Source: Bacillus sp. FJAT-28004
GTDB taxonomy: Bacteria > Bacillota > Bacilli > Paenibacillales > Paenibacillaceae
Length of the DNA: 64,000 nucleotides
Assembly: GCF_001280845.1 (NCBI RefSeq)
Contig: NZ_LGHP01000001.1
Location: 4,443,777-4,507,776, forward strand
Reading direction: 5' to 3'
Shown here: one piece after another, positions 15,861 to 25,217 of the stretch
Position numbering within the stretch: the stretch's first letter is position 1
Layout: each line of letters starts with the position of its first letter
Translations under genes and position numbers: made by a program
The notes under the pieces: generated by a model
The model's input: the letters and a program-made list of their open reading frames with translations, nothing else
The model's database searches: none
What the model was told of the DNA's origin: nothing

Positions 15861-17165
15861 ATGATAAAAAGCCAATCCAAGCGCAAGGCATTCCGTTTAG
15901 GTAGGTTTATATCGATGGTTACTGTTATTGTCATTCTCATTGGAGCTGGCGTATTGTTATTACCTCGAATAGAATGGAGCCCATCCTCGGAGCAGGATAC
16001 AGCGGTTATCGGGGTTCCGAGTGCAGTTCCACAGGAGACGGATACGCCTGATCCCACAGAGACTTCAGAGGAAAATAGGCAACGGACACTTGCAACAACA
16101 GAGGATGAGCAATTCCGACTTTATGTAATGCCTGAATCAGAGGGAACTGGCGGATATTCGCAAGTGGTTATCGAAAGTGATACTGGTGAGGTTCGTCATT
16201 TTGATTGGCGTTTAACAGATGACACTCCAGCATTTGCTCCGACACTTCAGCTATCCGATCTCAATAACGATGACGTTAATGAGCTGATCGTTATTTTAAG
16301 CAATTCGAATCCAAGCGGTGTACTGACACAAGAGCTGCATGTATTAAAAGCCAGCGATTTGACTGAAATGCCAGTACCATCTGCGGGGAAGTATCTGGAA
16401 CAAAACGTAGATTCACAGGTCATACAGTTAAACGGATACGTTTGGATAAGACTAAACGTCAATGGACAAATCTACGAGAAGGCCGTTGATTCTAAAATGA
16501 TGGAAGCCTGGGGCGATAAAATCGATTTTAACTATTCCATTAAGTACACCGTACAGACTCCGCGGGATCGCACATATGCAACGGTCGATGCGGTTATTGG
16601 AGCAGGCGCGGAAAAAATCAAATTCGGGTCAATGGATGTAAACTATACATTAACCGAGCAAGGTATAGTGATAGACCCTACAAGTTTTCACATAGAAGAT
16701 GAGCTTGCCGGAGAGATTCCTCTTCATGCTATTCAAGCAGGCGAGGAGTATATCGCTTTGCGTGATAAGGAAAATGAGGTTGATCTGCTAGCCTCGTTAG
16801 GAAAGCCGATTAAACAATCCATTAAACAGCTTGGTCCAGATGCGGGCACCTTTAACGGCATGTATACGAAGTCTCTAACCTACGAGGGGCTTGAATTAAT
16901 GTTGTATTCTGCGAAAGGGGATATTTATTATCTGGTCAACATGCGAGTAACAGACAAACGATACGCTACATCCTTAGGCATTCAAGTAGGAGATTCAGCC
17001 CAGAGGGTTAATGAGGTTTATCCATTTATCGAGATCGCAAAAGATGGGAGAACTCCACCGAGAAACTTTGCCTATGCGCTATCTAATGATTTTTACATTA
17101 ATCTTTATATCGACATCAAGAATGACATGGTAAAAGAGCTTTACTTTGAGTACTTGATAGACTAA
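15861..17165 (+). CDS. membrane-anchored extracytoplasmic protein with VCBS-like and YjgB/DUF4309-like parts
   Basis: A 434-aa protein with a basic N-terminus, one signal-anchor helix (about 17-37) and a large extracellular part. The region around 'LSDLNNDDVNELIVI' resembles the Asp/Asn-rich calcium-type loop of FG-GAP/VCBS repeats. The C-terminal third ('LGIQVGDSAQRVNEVYP' followed by beta-strands) resembles the small DUF4309/YjgB or BLIP-like modules common in Paenibacillus. ATG 15861 is chosen with GAAAGGTGG eight bases upstream; an in-frame GTG at 15849 overlaps that site. Function unknown, possibly envelope stress or cell-wall sensing (inference). Confidence 0.75.
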   Translation: MIKSQSKRKAFRLGRFISMVTVIVILIGAGVLLLPRIEWSPSSEQDTAVIGVPSAVPQETDTPDPTETSEENRQRTLATTEDEQFRLYVMPESEGTGGYSQVVIESDTGEVRHFDWRLTDDTPAFAPTLQLSDLNNDDVNELIVILSNSNPSGVLTQELHVLKASDLTEMPVPSAGKYLEQNVDSQVIQLNGYVWIRLNVNGQIYEKAVDSKMMEAWGDKIDFNYSIKYTVQTPRDRTYATVDAVIGAGAEKIKFGSMDVNYTLTEQGIVIDPTSFHIEDELAGEIPLHAIQAGEEYIALRDKENEVDLLASLGKPIKQSIKQLGPDAGTFNGMYTKSLTYEGLELMLYSAKGDIYYLVNMRVTDKRYATSLGIQVGDSAQRVNEVYPFIEIAKDGRTPPRNFAYALSNDFYINLYIDIKNDMVKELYFEYLID

Positions 17166-17180
17166 GTAAATTTGCACTAC

Positions 17181-17226
17181 AGAGCAGTCGTCTTTCCCGT
17201 CAAAGGGGGCTGGCTGCTCTTTCTTG
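17181..17226 (+). terminator. Rho-independent terminator
   Basis: AGAGCAG and CTGCTCT close a branched stem with an inner CCC/GGG pairing, followed by TTCTT, after the 15861 gene. Confidence 0.7.
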
Positions 17227-17346
17227 TCGATTTTCTCCGCCGCTGGCACGTAATATTTCGTTGATCCAATACCATTCGAGACTTTTCATTCCCATTTTCG
17301 TACACAAATAGGAGATATAATTTTGGAATGAATGGAGGAGCTGTCA

Positions 17347-18063
17347 TTGCGACTGGTCATTGAGAATATCATCAAGCGATTTGAGGATAAACAGGTGCTT
17401 CAAGGCGCCGGATTTACTTTTGAAAAAGGGAAGATATATGGTCTGCTCGGCCGCAACGGTGCAGGCAAGACGACGTTGTTCGATTGCTTGAGCGGAGAGA
17501 AGGACATGGATGGCGGACAAGTGCTGCTGGAGGTGAATGGGAGTACGAGGAAGCTAAGCGAGCAGGATGTGGGATACGTTTACTCGCTGCCGATTCTGCC
17601 CGAGTTTCTGACAGGCTATGAGTTCGTGAAGTTTTTTATGGATATTAACCGAGGCAAGCTGCAGATGGAAAAGAGCATTGATTATTATTTTGACATGATG
17701 AGCATGACAATGGAAGATCGCCACCTGCTGATTAAAGGCTACTCGCACGGAATGAAGAACAAGCTGCAAATGCTGCTATTTCTCATAACGAAACCACCAA
17801 TTATTCTGCTTGATGAGCCGCTTACCTCCTTCGATGTCATAGTTGCTCTGGAGATGAAAAATATGTTGAGGGAGATGAAGCGTGATCACATTCTGATTTT
17901 CTCCACGCATATTTTGCAATTGGCCTCTGATCTGTGTGATGAGCTGGTTGTATTGAACAAAGGGAAATTGTCTGCTGTCCCATCAGAGCTGCTTCACAGC
18001 GCGGAATTCGAGCAATCCGTCATTAACCTGCTGAAGGATGAAGCCCATGCTGAGAACGCTTAA
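17347..18063 (+). CDS. ABC exporter-type ATP-binding protein with degenerate signature
   Basis: ATPase of an ABC-2-like transporter. Walker A is GRNGAGKT near residues 34-41 and Walker B is IILLDEPL. The signature that should read LSGGQ is YSHGMKNKLQ, as in several ABC-2 exporter ATPases where the motif drifts. TTG 17347 is preferred: GGAGGAG at 17334-17340 lies six bases upstream, whereas an in-frame ATG at 17332 overlaps that site. It overlaps the permease gene by 17 bp. Substrate unknown; a YthP-type housekeeping or antimicrobial-related exporter is possible. Confidence 0.85.
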   Translation: MRLVIENIIKRFEDKQVLQGAGFTFEKGKIYGLLGRNGAGKTTLFDCLSGEKDMDGGQVLLEVNGSTRKLSEQDVGYVYSLPILPEFLTGYEFVKFFMDINRGKLQMEKSIDYYFDMMSMTMEDRHLLIKGYSHGMKNKLQMLLFLITKPPIILLDEPLTSFDVIVALEMKNMLREMKRDHILIFSTHILQLASDLCDELVVLNKGKLSAVPSELLHSAEFEQSVINLLKDEAHAENA

Positions 18064-19654
18064 TACGCTGCTCGCCATTCGAACATCCATTATGGCAAAC
18101 ATGCTCATTTATTACATTCAGAAGCTGCCGCTGATCGGCAAGCTAGTGAGGAACAGCTTCTACGCCAATTTGGGTTTCAAAAAGGCCGTTTCCATAATAG
18201 CGCTGGTTATCACCCAGCTTTGGGGGTTAATGCTCCGATTCGCGTATCTGGGGATACTTATATACTTACCTGTGACCGAATTAGTAGTAGGGTTGTCTGA
18301 GGAGGATCGACTGCAGCAGTTTGTACATATTTTTGCAATCATCAGCTTTGTGGTGGCAGCGGTCAGCAGCGCGACCGTACTTGAACCAAAGCGGGAGAAA
18401 TACATAGCCGTGAAGCTGATGAGATTGTCTGGAACGAGATATATGCAGGCTTCGCTAGCCTATCGTTACGTCACCTTTTTGTTGTATTTGCTGCCTGCCA
18501 TGCTTTTGTTCGGATCGCTCGCGGGAGCTTCCATCATAGAAGCGGTTATGCTAACGATTATGGTCACGCTGTGGCGAATTCTCGCGGAGTACGCACATCT
18601 TAAGCTTTTTGAGAAGACGGGCATTGTACTAATAAAACATACTGCCCTCGTTTGGATCGTTATTCTAATCGGATATGCCGCTGCGTATTTGCCGCTACTG
18701 CTCGGCAAAGTAGTGCCTACTGGAACGTTTCTTTTGAGTCTGCCTGTTTGTATCGTCATTGTGGCGGGAGGCCTGTTCGCAGCCTTTCAGCTGGCCCGTT
18801 ATTCCGGTTACAGTGGAGTGGTTGATGCAGCAACCAAAAGAGATGATCCTCTGCTGGATTTGGGTCGTATGGTGACGGATGCGCAGAAGAAGAGCGTCAA
18901 GTCGAAGGATAGCGACTATACAGTGGATCTGAACCAACAGGGCAAGCTTGAGACAAAGCAAGGTTATGCTTATCTGAACGCATTATTTTTCTTCAGACAT
19001 CGCAGCCTGATCAGCAGCCCGGTTAACAAGCGATTGGTTATCGTCGGCGCTTTCGGTGTGATAGGCGTGATCACCATGCTCCTATTTCGTGATCAGCTGC
19101 AGAACATGAAATGGAATGTGGGAATGGTTTTTCCTTTCCTAGTTCTGATTATGTACTACATGTCCGTAGGAGAGAACATATGCAAGGCAATGTTCTATAA
19201 CTGCGATCTTAGCTTGATGCGGTACAGCTTCTATCGCGGCTCAGCCTTTGGCCATTTTCTGATTCGGCTTAAAAAAGTGATGAGCTTGAACCTGAGCATT
19301 GCTGCAGCTTTTGGAGTGTCACTGACAGCGATCACCGCAGCAGCGGGTGGGGAGTGGCTGAACAGAGAACTGCTCATGCTTTGGATCTGTGTTATTTCGC
19401 TGTCCGTTTTTTTCACCGTGCATCATTTGTTTATGTATTATATTTTTCAACCGTATTCTACAGAGCTGAATGTGAAAAACCCGCTTTATTATGTCGTGAA
19501 TATGGGTATATCGGCAGCGAGCGGAGCTTGTATATTTTTGCGAGTGCCAGCTGTATCATTCACTATAATTATCGTTACGTTGACGCTTATTTACTTAGCT
19601 GCTGCGCCTGTGCTTGTGCGTAGATACGGGCCGAGAACATTTCGAGTGAAATAA
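18047..19654 (+). CDS. ABC-2-like multi-span permease partner
   Basis: Integral membrane protein (535 aa) with about ten to twelve hydrophobic helices in two blocks separated by a hydrophilic loop around 265-305 (RDDPLLDLGRM ... VDLNQQGKLETKQG). ATG 18047 is preferred because GAAGGATG lies six bases upstream; the ATG at 18038 is part of that site. Overlap with the ATPase gene indicates one transporter. No cysteine peptidase, bacteriocin or resistance gene accompanies it, so the exported compound cannot be named. Confidence 0.82.
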   Translation: MLRTLNTLLAIRTSIMANMLIYYIQKLPLIGKLVRNSFYANLGFKKAVSIIALVITQLWGLMLRFAYLGILIYLPVTELVVGLSEEDRLQQFVHIFAIISFVVAAVSSATVLEPKREKYIAVKLMRLSGTRYMQASLAYRYVTFLLYLLPAMLLFGSLAGASIIEAVMLTIMVTLWRILAEYAHLKLFEKTGIVLIKHTALVWIVILIGYAAAYLPLLLGKVVPTGTFLLSLPVCIVIVAGGLFAAFQLARYSGYSGVVDAATKRDDPLLDLGRMVTDAQKKSVKSKDSDYTVDLNQQGKLETKQGYAYLNALFFFRHRSLISSPVNKRLVIVGAFGVIGVITMLLFRDQLQNMKWNVGMVFPFLVLIMYYMSVGENICKAMFYNCDLSLMRYSFYRGSAFGHFLIRLKKVMSLNLSIAAAFGVSLTAITAAAGGEWLNRELLMLWICVISLSVFFTVHHLFMYYIFQPYSTELNVKNPLYYVVNMGISAASGACIFLRVPAVSFTIIIVTLTLIYLAAAPVLVRRYGPRTFRVK

Positions 19655-19770
19655 ATGCGTAGTGATGCTGGTGCCTAATCTCAACGGCCATGGATTGCCC
19701 CAAAACAAACGTATTCGCTATCATTTTATTTTGTTGAGAGTCTTCTAGGTAAATGAGGCAATAAAAGAAA

Positions 19771-19812
19771 GGCTGATAACGCTCATGCTATGGAGCGGCT
19801 ATCAGCCTTATT
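19771..19812 (+). terminator. Rho-independent terminator after the exporter
   Basis: GGCTGATAACGCTC pairs with GAGCGGCTATCAGCC, followed by TTATTTG. Confidence 0.85.
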
Positions 19813-19902
19813 TGCATGTACAACTTTCACCCACTAGACAGGAGCACGATCAGACATTAATAGCCCCACATATGCTAGGGATAAGAGGGGGGGCTGTGTA
19901 TT

Positions 19903-20658
19903 ATGGGTTATAAGAGTACTACGGTTAAGAGCAAATGGATAAAAACGAAGTGGCTGCTTACCAACGTAAATGTACAGAAGTATATTCCAAAGACCTTACT
20001 CTTTAGTAGAAGCAATCTTAAAATCATACTTTCTCAATTCTCAACTGTTTATTTCAAGCCTACCAATGGCACGGGCGGCTTTAATATTATTCGCATAAAA
20101 AAACTAGGGAACGGTTATCAATACCAACACAACTCAGTTAAAAAAAATTGCTCAACGTTCGACGCCCTCTATCAGCAATTGATGAAATATGCGAAGAAGC
20201 AATCCTATTTACTGCAGAAGGGTATCAAACTTGCCGCTGTGAATGGCAGTCCGTTTGACATTCGGGTTATGGTTCAAAAATCGAACAATGGCGTATGGAA
20301 TAGCAGCGCGCTCTTCACGAAAATAGGCAAGCAGGGGAAAGTCGCAACAAACTATCACCAAGGCGGTCAGATTGGATATTTCCAGAATACACTTGCTAAA
20401 GCAGGGTTCAGCAAGGTTAGGATAAAACGTAAGGAAGCAGAACTGAAGAAGCTAGGCAAATCCGTAGGAAGCATATTTGACAAACACAGCAGCGGGTTTC
20501 GAGAGCTGGGTCTCGACGTTGCCTTGGACGATAAAGGAAATACTTGGATTCTTGAGGTGAACACGAGGCCGCAGTTCTATCCGCTGAAGCACCTAAATGA
20601 CAAAAAAATGTATCGCCGGATTATATCCTATGCCAAGCAATATGGAAGAAAAAAATAG
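19903..20658 (+). CDS. YheC/YheD-type ATP-grasp protein (endospore coat-associated)
   Basis: A 251-aa protein matching the YheC/YheD family of endospore coat-associated ATP-grasp proteins. Signs: 'VYFKPTNGTGGFNIIRI' (glycine-rich nucleotide loop), 'YLLQKGIKLA', 'FDIRVMVQK' and the metal-binding end 'LDVALDDKGNTWILEVNTRP'. It is shorter than full-length YheC/D (about 360-450 aa) and lacks the usual N-terminal domain. AGAGGGGGGG precedes the ATG. It has its own leader and is followed by a terminator shared with the LysM gene. Substrate unknown; expression in sporulation is inferred from the family. Confidence 0.85.
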   Translation: MGYKSTTVKSKWIKTKWLLTNVNVQKYIPKTLLFSRSNLKIILSQFSTVYFKPTNGTGGFNIIRIKKLGNGYQYQHNSVKKNCSTFDALYQQLMKYAKKQSYLLQKGIKLAAVNGSPFDIRVMVQKSNNGVWNSSALFTKIGKQGKVATNYHQGGQIGYFQNTLAKAGFSKVRIKRKEAELKKLGKSVGSIFDKHSSGFRELGLDVALDDKGNTWILEVNTRPQFYPLKHLNDKKMYRRIISYAKQYGRKK

Positions 20659-20731
20659 AGCTGAGCATTATTAACGGCTTACTTAGCGGGAAAGTTAGCA
20701 TCAGACTGAACGGAAATAACCCAACTCATAC

Positions 20732-20774
20732 AAAAAAACCGACGCATCTCACGAAAGAGAGCGTCGGTTTTCAA
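20732..20774. terminator. bidirectional Rho-independent terminator
   Basis: AAAACCGACGCATCTC pairs with GAGAGCGTCGGTTTT between convergent genes. Confidence 0.9.
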
Positions 20775-20782
20775 TTGTCCGA

Positions 20783-21892
20783 TCATTTAGGAATTTTTAG
20801 TACCGTGCCGGCTTTTACATTATCAATATCTACGATTTGATTGAAATCGGCAATGAACATCGCATATTTGTTAGAGCCGTAATAGGTTTTGGAAATGCTG
20901 TAGAGCGTCTCACCATTCTTAACGGTATGTTCTGTTGTCTCGAACCCAGGTGATGTGCCCCATGAGTTATCATCTTCATCTTGCTTGTAGTTTTTAAGAG
21001 AAGGGATGATGAGATGACTGCCTGCTTTCAATCCCGCGTTCTTGTCAATCTTATTTTCCTGTGCAATATAACTTACATATTCCTTTGATTTATAAAACAT
21101 TTTGGATATGCTGGACAGGGTATCGCCAGCCTGAACCAAATAGGTTGCTGGCAGGGTGATCTTGGAATAATCCTTTGTACCTTGCTGGTTGCTGCCTGTT
21201 GATCCGGTGCTTGAGGATAACGCAGGAATCGTTAGCTTATCTCCAGCTTTCATATCATTAATTAACAAAATATGATTATGCTCTGCCAGCAGTGCATAAT
21301 GGTCCTTCGAGTGATAAAATTTCTCGGATATTGAGCTCAAGGTATCGCCTTTTTGAACGATATAGGTCGTAGGGAGCTTTATGCTCTCACTGGAGGAGCC
21401 TGTTGTCTTGTTATCGCTTTCCTTTTGCTCTTGTACAGGCTTTTCCACCTTATCGGGCTTTTCTACCAGTGTGGGCTTAGACGTCTCTGGTGTTTTAATA
21501 GTCTCTTTGTCCGGTGGAGAGTCAGACTCAGTAGGTTTGGCACCACTCGTGGTATCCTTCTTATCCTCCGTCGGTTCTTGTTTATCTTCCACGTCTACAC
21601 TTCCCGCGGGGATGGGGTCGTCTACTATCGTTTCAATCCCGCCATTTCCGTCGTTGCTTGAATTAGAGTTAGCGGTTTCATTATTGAGCGCCTGCTCATT
21701 TGATTGCTCAAGTTTCTCAGCAAAAGCGGATTGGAGATTGAAATCGCGCAGACTCAAATATTTGCCGTACAGCACTCCGCAGATTGCAATGAGCATGATG
21801 ACGATTGCCAGGTAGAAGATGAGAGTGGTTTTCTTCAAAGATACAAAGCTGCCTTTTTGACGGTTATTGCTGCGAGTAATTTTCTGATTCAA
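20783..21892 (-). CDS. membrane-anchored protein with three LysM domains
   Basis: A 369-aa envelope protein: a basic cytoplasmic tail, one signal-anchor helix (about 22-44, LIFYLAIVIMLIAICGVLYG), a long Ser/Thr/Pro/Lys/Asp-rich linker (about 65-170) and three LysM repeats beginning 'YIVQKGDTLSSISEKFY', 'YLVQAGDTLSSISKMFY' and 'HTVKNGETLYSISKTYY'. LysM binds N-acetylglucosamine glycans in peptidoglycan. No catalytic domain is present, so it probably tethers the wall or acts as a scaffold. The start is TTG with AAGGGG about 11 bases upstream. The C-terminal LysM ends the protein exactly (VLKIPK). Confidence 0.88.
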   Translation of the reverse strand: MNQKITRSNNRQKGSFVSLKKTTLIFYLAIVIMLIAICGVLYGKYLSLRDFNLQSAFAEKLEQSNEQALNNETANSNSSNDGNGGIETIVDDPIPAGSVDVEDKQEPTEDKKDTTSGAKPTESDSPPDKETIKTPETSKPTLVEKPDKVEKPVQEQKESDNKTTGSSSESIKLPTTYIVQKGDTLSSISEKFYHSKDHYALLAEHNHILLINDMKAGDKLTIPALSSSTGSTGSNQQGTKDYSKITLPATYLVQAGDTLSSISKMFYKSKEYVSYIAQENKIDKNAGLKAGSHLIIPSLKNYKQDEDDNSWGTSPGFETTEHTVKNGETLYSISKTYYGSNKYAMFIADFNQIVDIDNVKAGTVLKIPK

Positions 21893-22184
21893 AGCGTATG
21901 TTCCCCTTTATTCTCAACTTGATTCTATTTTATCCGACATGTTCCAACATGTGGAATGGGACTAAACAGCCATTTCAACAGTATGCAAAATGCTCCGGAT
22001 GCAACTCGCATATACAACCATTTTGTGCATAGCTCCAAAAAAAGTAGAGTTTAATAGAGCTAAGCGCAAAAAAACGTGTTTAAATGGTAATCCTCATACA
22101 ACAATGGCTATTTTACTCTATGTTTCTATACAAGAACTAAACATACGGAAATAAGCTATTTTTATTTTGTTGACGCGTCTAATT

Positions 22185-22204
22185 AATAATGATAATCTTT
22201 ATCA
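22185..22204 (+). promoter_or_regulatory. Fur box overlapping the siderophore-binding-protein promoter
   Basis: TGATAATCTTTATCA at 22190-22204 is a 7-1-7 inverted repeat differing by one base from the Fur consensus TGATAATNATTATCA. TTGACG at 22170-22175 is a likely -35, so Fur-Fe would block the promoter. The rest of the 21893-22306 gap is AT-rich, with no gene that I can support. Confidence 0.75.
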
Positions 22205-22306
22205 ATAGCAGGATGCTAGGAAGCTTTTAGCCCAGCAATACTGGAATAAAGGTCAGCCTTGCTGCGTCCAAAATGTAATATTAATCATTTACTGGGGGAT
22301 ATCATC

Positions 22307-23299
22307 TTGAAAAAAAATGTATTAGTTTGCTTGAGTATGCTTCTACTTGTTTTAGCACTTGCAGCATGCGGTACTGCAGAAACAAAACCACAATCAACAT
22401 CAAATAACGATAAGAACGCCGCTGTTCCGCAAAACGAGAAGGCATCTAATGAAAATACGACTGAAACGCGGGCATACAAACATTTCTTTGGAGAAACGAA
22501 TATTCCACTCAAACCGGAAAAAGTCGTTACTTTGCAATATGCCAGCCATATGCTTAAGGTAGGTCTGAAACCAATCGGTGCATCAAGCCATTTGCTTGAG
22601 ACATCGGACACGGACTTCGATGGCATCGAAGATGTTGGGAGCGCAGATCAAATAAATTATGAGAAAATAGTGTCATTAGAGCCCGATTTGATTATTGCTG
22701 GTGACATTGAGAAGGATGTCTACGACAAGCTAACTAAAATAGCTCCCACCGTTGTTGTTCCTTGGATGGACTACGATGTGTTCGGACATGTTGAGGTTAT
22801 AGGTGATATACTGAATCGTCAGCAGGAAGCAGCGGCTTGGAAAGTAGAATTCGACGAGAAAATTAAAACAGCAAAAGATGAAATTATCGGCAAAATTGGT
22901 GAAGGTAAAACATTTGCTATTTATAGAGTGGATCCGAAAGAATTCTACGTCTACGGCGTGCGCAACATGGGCTTCACGCTCTATAAAGCGCTTGGACTAA
23001 CTCCGCCTGCTCTCGTGCAGCAGGAAATCGAGAAGGATTCGAATTTATGGGCAGTTCCCATTTCTTTGGAGGTTCTCCCAGATTACGACGCCGATTATGT
23101 ATTCCTTACTTTACTTGAGGGAGAGGACACGACTAAACGTTTAGATGAAATCAAGGAAAGCTCTTTATGGAAAAATCTCACGGCCGTCAAGGATAAACAT
23201 ATTTACGATATTAGTATGGATACTTGGTTAGGCTACACGCCTCATGACATTGAAGTTCAATTGCAGGAAGCTGTCCAACTATTGACACAGGAAAAGTAA
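22307..23299 (+). CDS. iron-siderophore ABC transporter substrate-binding lipoprotein
   Basis: Binding protein of the FhuD/FeuA class, 330 aa, with signal peptide and lipobox LAAC (Cys21). The TroA/FepB-type fold is shown by 'KPEKVVTLQYASHMLKVGLKPIGAS', 'SLEPDLIIAGD', 'LTKIAPTVVVPW' and the C-terminal 'SSLWKNLTAVKDKHIYDI'. TTG 22307 is preferred with GGGGGAT six bases upstream; a longer in-frame TTG start at 22259 would bury the signal peptide. It is preceded by a Fur box and followed by a terminator. No permease or ATPase lies nearby, so it must share an importer encoded elsewhere. Confidence 0.9.
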   Translation: MKKNVLVCLSMLLLVLALAACGTAETKPQSTSNNDKNAAVPQNEKASNENTTETRAYKHFFGETNIPLKPEKVVTLQYASHMLKVGLKPIGASSHLLETSDTDFDGIEDVGSADQINYEKIVSLEPDLIIAGDIEKDVYDKLTKIAPTVVVPWMDYDVFGHVEVIGDILNRQQEAAAWKVEFDEKIKTAKDEIIGKIGEGKTFAIYRVDPKEFYVYGVRNMGFTLYKALGLTPPALVQQEIEKDSNLWAVPISLEVLPDYDADYVFLTLLEGEDTTKRLDEIKESSLWKNLTAVKDKHIYDISMDTWLGYTPHDIEVQLQEAVQLLTQEK

Positions 23300-23358
23300 C
23301 AAAAGATAGCTTGAAATAATGGCCTATTGATTATAATTTAATAACTGTAATATAAAAT

Positions 23359-23404
23359 GGACGCAGCATCTGATTTTTTCAGAAGAGTTGCGTTCTTTAT
23401 TTAT
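23359..23404 (+). terminator. Rho-independent terminator
   Basis: GGACGCAGCATCTGA pairs imperfectly with TCAGAAGAGTTGCGTTC, followed by TTTATTTATTT, after the siderophore-binding-protein gene. Confidence 0.8.
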
Positions 23405-23455
23405 TTCGCAATGCTATAGTAAGCATGTAAATACGAGGTACAGGTGGTGAGCGGT

Positions 23456-25093
23456 ATGTACGACAGTCCGCAAAAGAGCAATTATGAACTGCTGGGGAGC
23501 ATGTGGTTCAAGCTTAGAGCAGTCGAAAAAAACAATAGTCATTCTAGCAATTGGTCGCTCCGGATGCAATTCATCGAGTCGCATATGCTGCTCATTGCAG
23601 CATCAGGCAAGGGGTGGATTACTGTAGACGGTCGGTATTTCGAGCTGCGGGCGGGCAGTGCCTATGTATGCACGCCTGGCCAGCTAGTCGAGGCGTCCAT
23701 GCAGGACTCGGGAGAGCGCGGGTTATACGTTGTGCGCTTCGATGTGTTTGAGCAGCCTGGATTGCCCGCTGAGCAAGAGCGGAACGTTCCACTTGGCCGA
23801 AATATGAGGTTTCCGATCGCAGGAGAAGTCGTTGTATCCTCGATGATAGTCATAAGCGCACTTTGTGAAGCGATGGCAAAGTCTATGCGGAGCGAGGACC
23901 ACATGCAGCGGCTGCGCGGACAAATCGAATGTTATGAACTGCTGTACAGCCTGTTGCGAGATGGCCAGCGCGTACTGGACAACAATGCTGAAGCGGAATT
24001 GGAACTCGCGAAATCGTATATCGAACAACATTATCGAGAGGATCTTACGATTGAGCAGTTAGCTAAGGAAGCAGGAATCAGCTCTCGGCATTTTATTAGG
24101 TTGTTTAAGCAAAGATATGGCTGCAGCGCTATCGAATATTTGTCTAGATATCGAATTGGGCAAGCTCAGGAGCTGATGAGACCTCACCATGATTATCAGC
24201 TCAAGGATATCGCCAGCTATGTTGGCTATCAGGATGAGGTTTATTTTCGTCGCAAATTCAAGCAAGTAACAGGTACACCGCCGGCGGCGTTCATGAGAAA
24301 TGCGAGGCAAAAGATCGTGGCGTTTCACGCAAGCACGATCGGAAATCTTCTCGCGCTCAACATTACTCCTTATGCGGCTCCCGCTGATCATCCTTGGGTC
24401 GAATATTACCGGAGGAAATACGAGACGAATGCGGTGCTGCCCCTTGCGAAAGATGATGATGCGAAAATAGAGCAAATCGAAAGCGATAACCCGGACTTTA
24501 TCATCGGGCTAGAAGGTTTCTCCAGCTCAGAAACGCAGAAGAAGCTTGATAGGATAACCTCGACTTATTTCGTGCCGTGGTTGGAGAACGATTGGCGCAT
24601 GCATTTAGAATTGATCGCGAAAAAGCTAGGTAAATCCGCAGAAGCAGAAGTATGGCTAGGGCGGTATGAACGAAAAGTGGCAGCCGTTCGGGAGCAAACC
24701 AAAAGCTTATTGTATAATGAGCGCCTGCTCATTGTGAGAATATCCAGAAAGAACATTAGCGTGTTAGCAAATCGGAGCCTTGGCGAGGTATTTTACGACG
24801 ATCTTCATATCTTGCCTGCAACGGAGGTGGATAGGGGGCTTAATGATCAACAATTGACGCGAGAGGAGCTTGTGCATACGGATGCGGACAGGCTGCTGCT
24901 CATCGTGGACGAAGACGCTCAGTCACAAGCAACCTGGCAAGACCTTAGGCAAGCAGAATCATGGGGGAGCATGAAGCCGGTTAGAAACAAGCGGATTGAT
25001 CATCTTCCACCATATCCTTGGACGGAATATACAGCGTTCACGCAAGATCTGGTTTTGGACGAAGTGTTAAAGTTTTGGCGGAATCGTGCATAA
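23456..25093 (+). CDS. AraC-type regulator fused to a siderophore-binding (FhuD-like) domain, Btr-like
   Basis: A 545-aa regulator in three parts: an N-terminal cupin-like domain (about 25-125), an AraC double helix-turn-helix (about 180-285; LTIEQLAKEAGISSRHFIRL and LKDIASYVGYQDEVYFRRKF) and a C-terminal periplasmic-binding-like domain (about 290-545; 'IEQIESDNPDFIIGLEG', 'LDRITSTYFVPW'). This is the layout of Bacillus subtilis Btr, which activates siderophore uptake genes when ferri-siderophore binds inside the cell. ATG 23456 is preferred (AGGTGGTG six bases upstream). It is flanked by two siderophore-binding lipoprotein genes, its likely targets. Confidence 0.9.
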   Translation: MYDSPQKSNYELLGSMWFKLRAVEKNNSHSSNWSLRMQFIESHMLLIAASGKGWITVDGRYFELRAGSAYVCTPGQLVEASMQDSGERGLYVVRFDVFEQPGLPAEQERNVPLGRNMRFPIAGEVVVSSMIVISALCEAMAKSMRSEDHMQRLRGQIECYELLYSLLRDGQRVLDNNAEAELELAKSYIEQHYREDLTIEQLAKEAGISSRHFIRLFKQRYGCSAIEYLSRYRIGQAQELMRPHHDYQLKDIASYVGYQDEVYFRRKFKQVTGTPPAAFMRNARQKIVAFHASTIGNLLALNITPYAAPADHPWVEYYRRKYETNAVLPLAKDDDAKIEQIESDNPDFIIGLEGFSSSETQKKLDRITSTYFVPWLENDWRMHLELIAKKLGKSAEAEVWLGRYERKVAAVREQTKSLLYNERLLIVRISRKNISVLANRSLGEVFYDDLHILPATEVDRGLNDQQLTREELVHTDADRLLLIVDEDAQSQATWQDLRQAESWGSMKPVRNKRIDHLPPYPWTEYTAFTQDLVLDEVLKFWRNRA

Positions 25094-25151
25094 AATGTTG
25101 GCGAGATCGTCGATAGGCGGACAAACGACTTTCCTTTATACTGCTAGTAGT

Positions 25152-25170
25152 GATAGTGATTCTCATTTTC
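25152..25170 (+). promoter_or_regulatory. Fur-box-like site before the second siderophore-binding protein
   Basis: GATAGTGATTCTCATTTTC matches 15 of 19 bases of the classical Fur consensus (GATAATGATAATCATTATC). It lies 48 bp before the lipoprotein start, in the short gap after the AraC gene. Confidence 0.6.
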
Positions 25171-25217
25171 AAATGAGGAATAATGAACATCGAACGCTCA
25201 GGGGGAGTATAGAAGAA

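Noticed and set aside
15713..15904. Short open frame before the 15861 gene
   Set aside because: No domain and no ribosome site; it overlaps the better start of the anchored protein.
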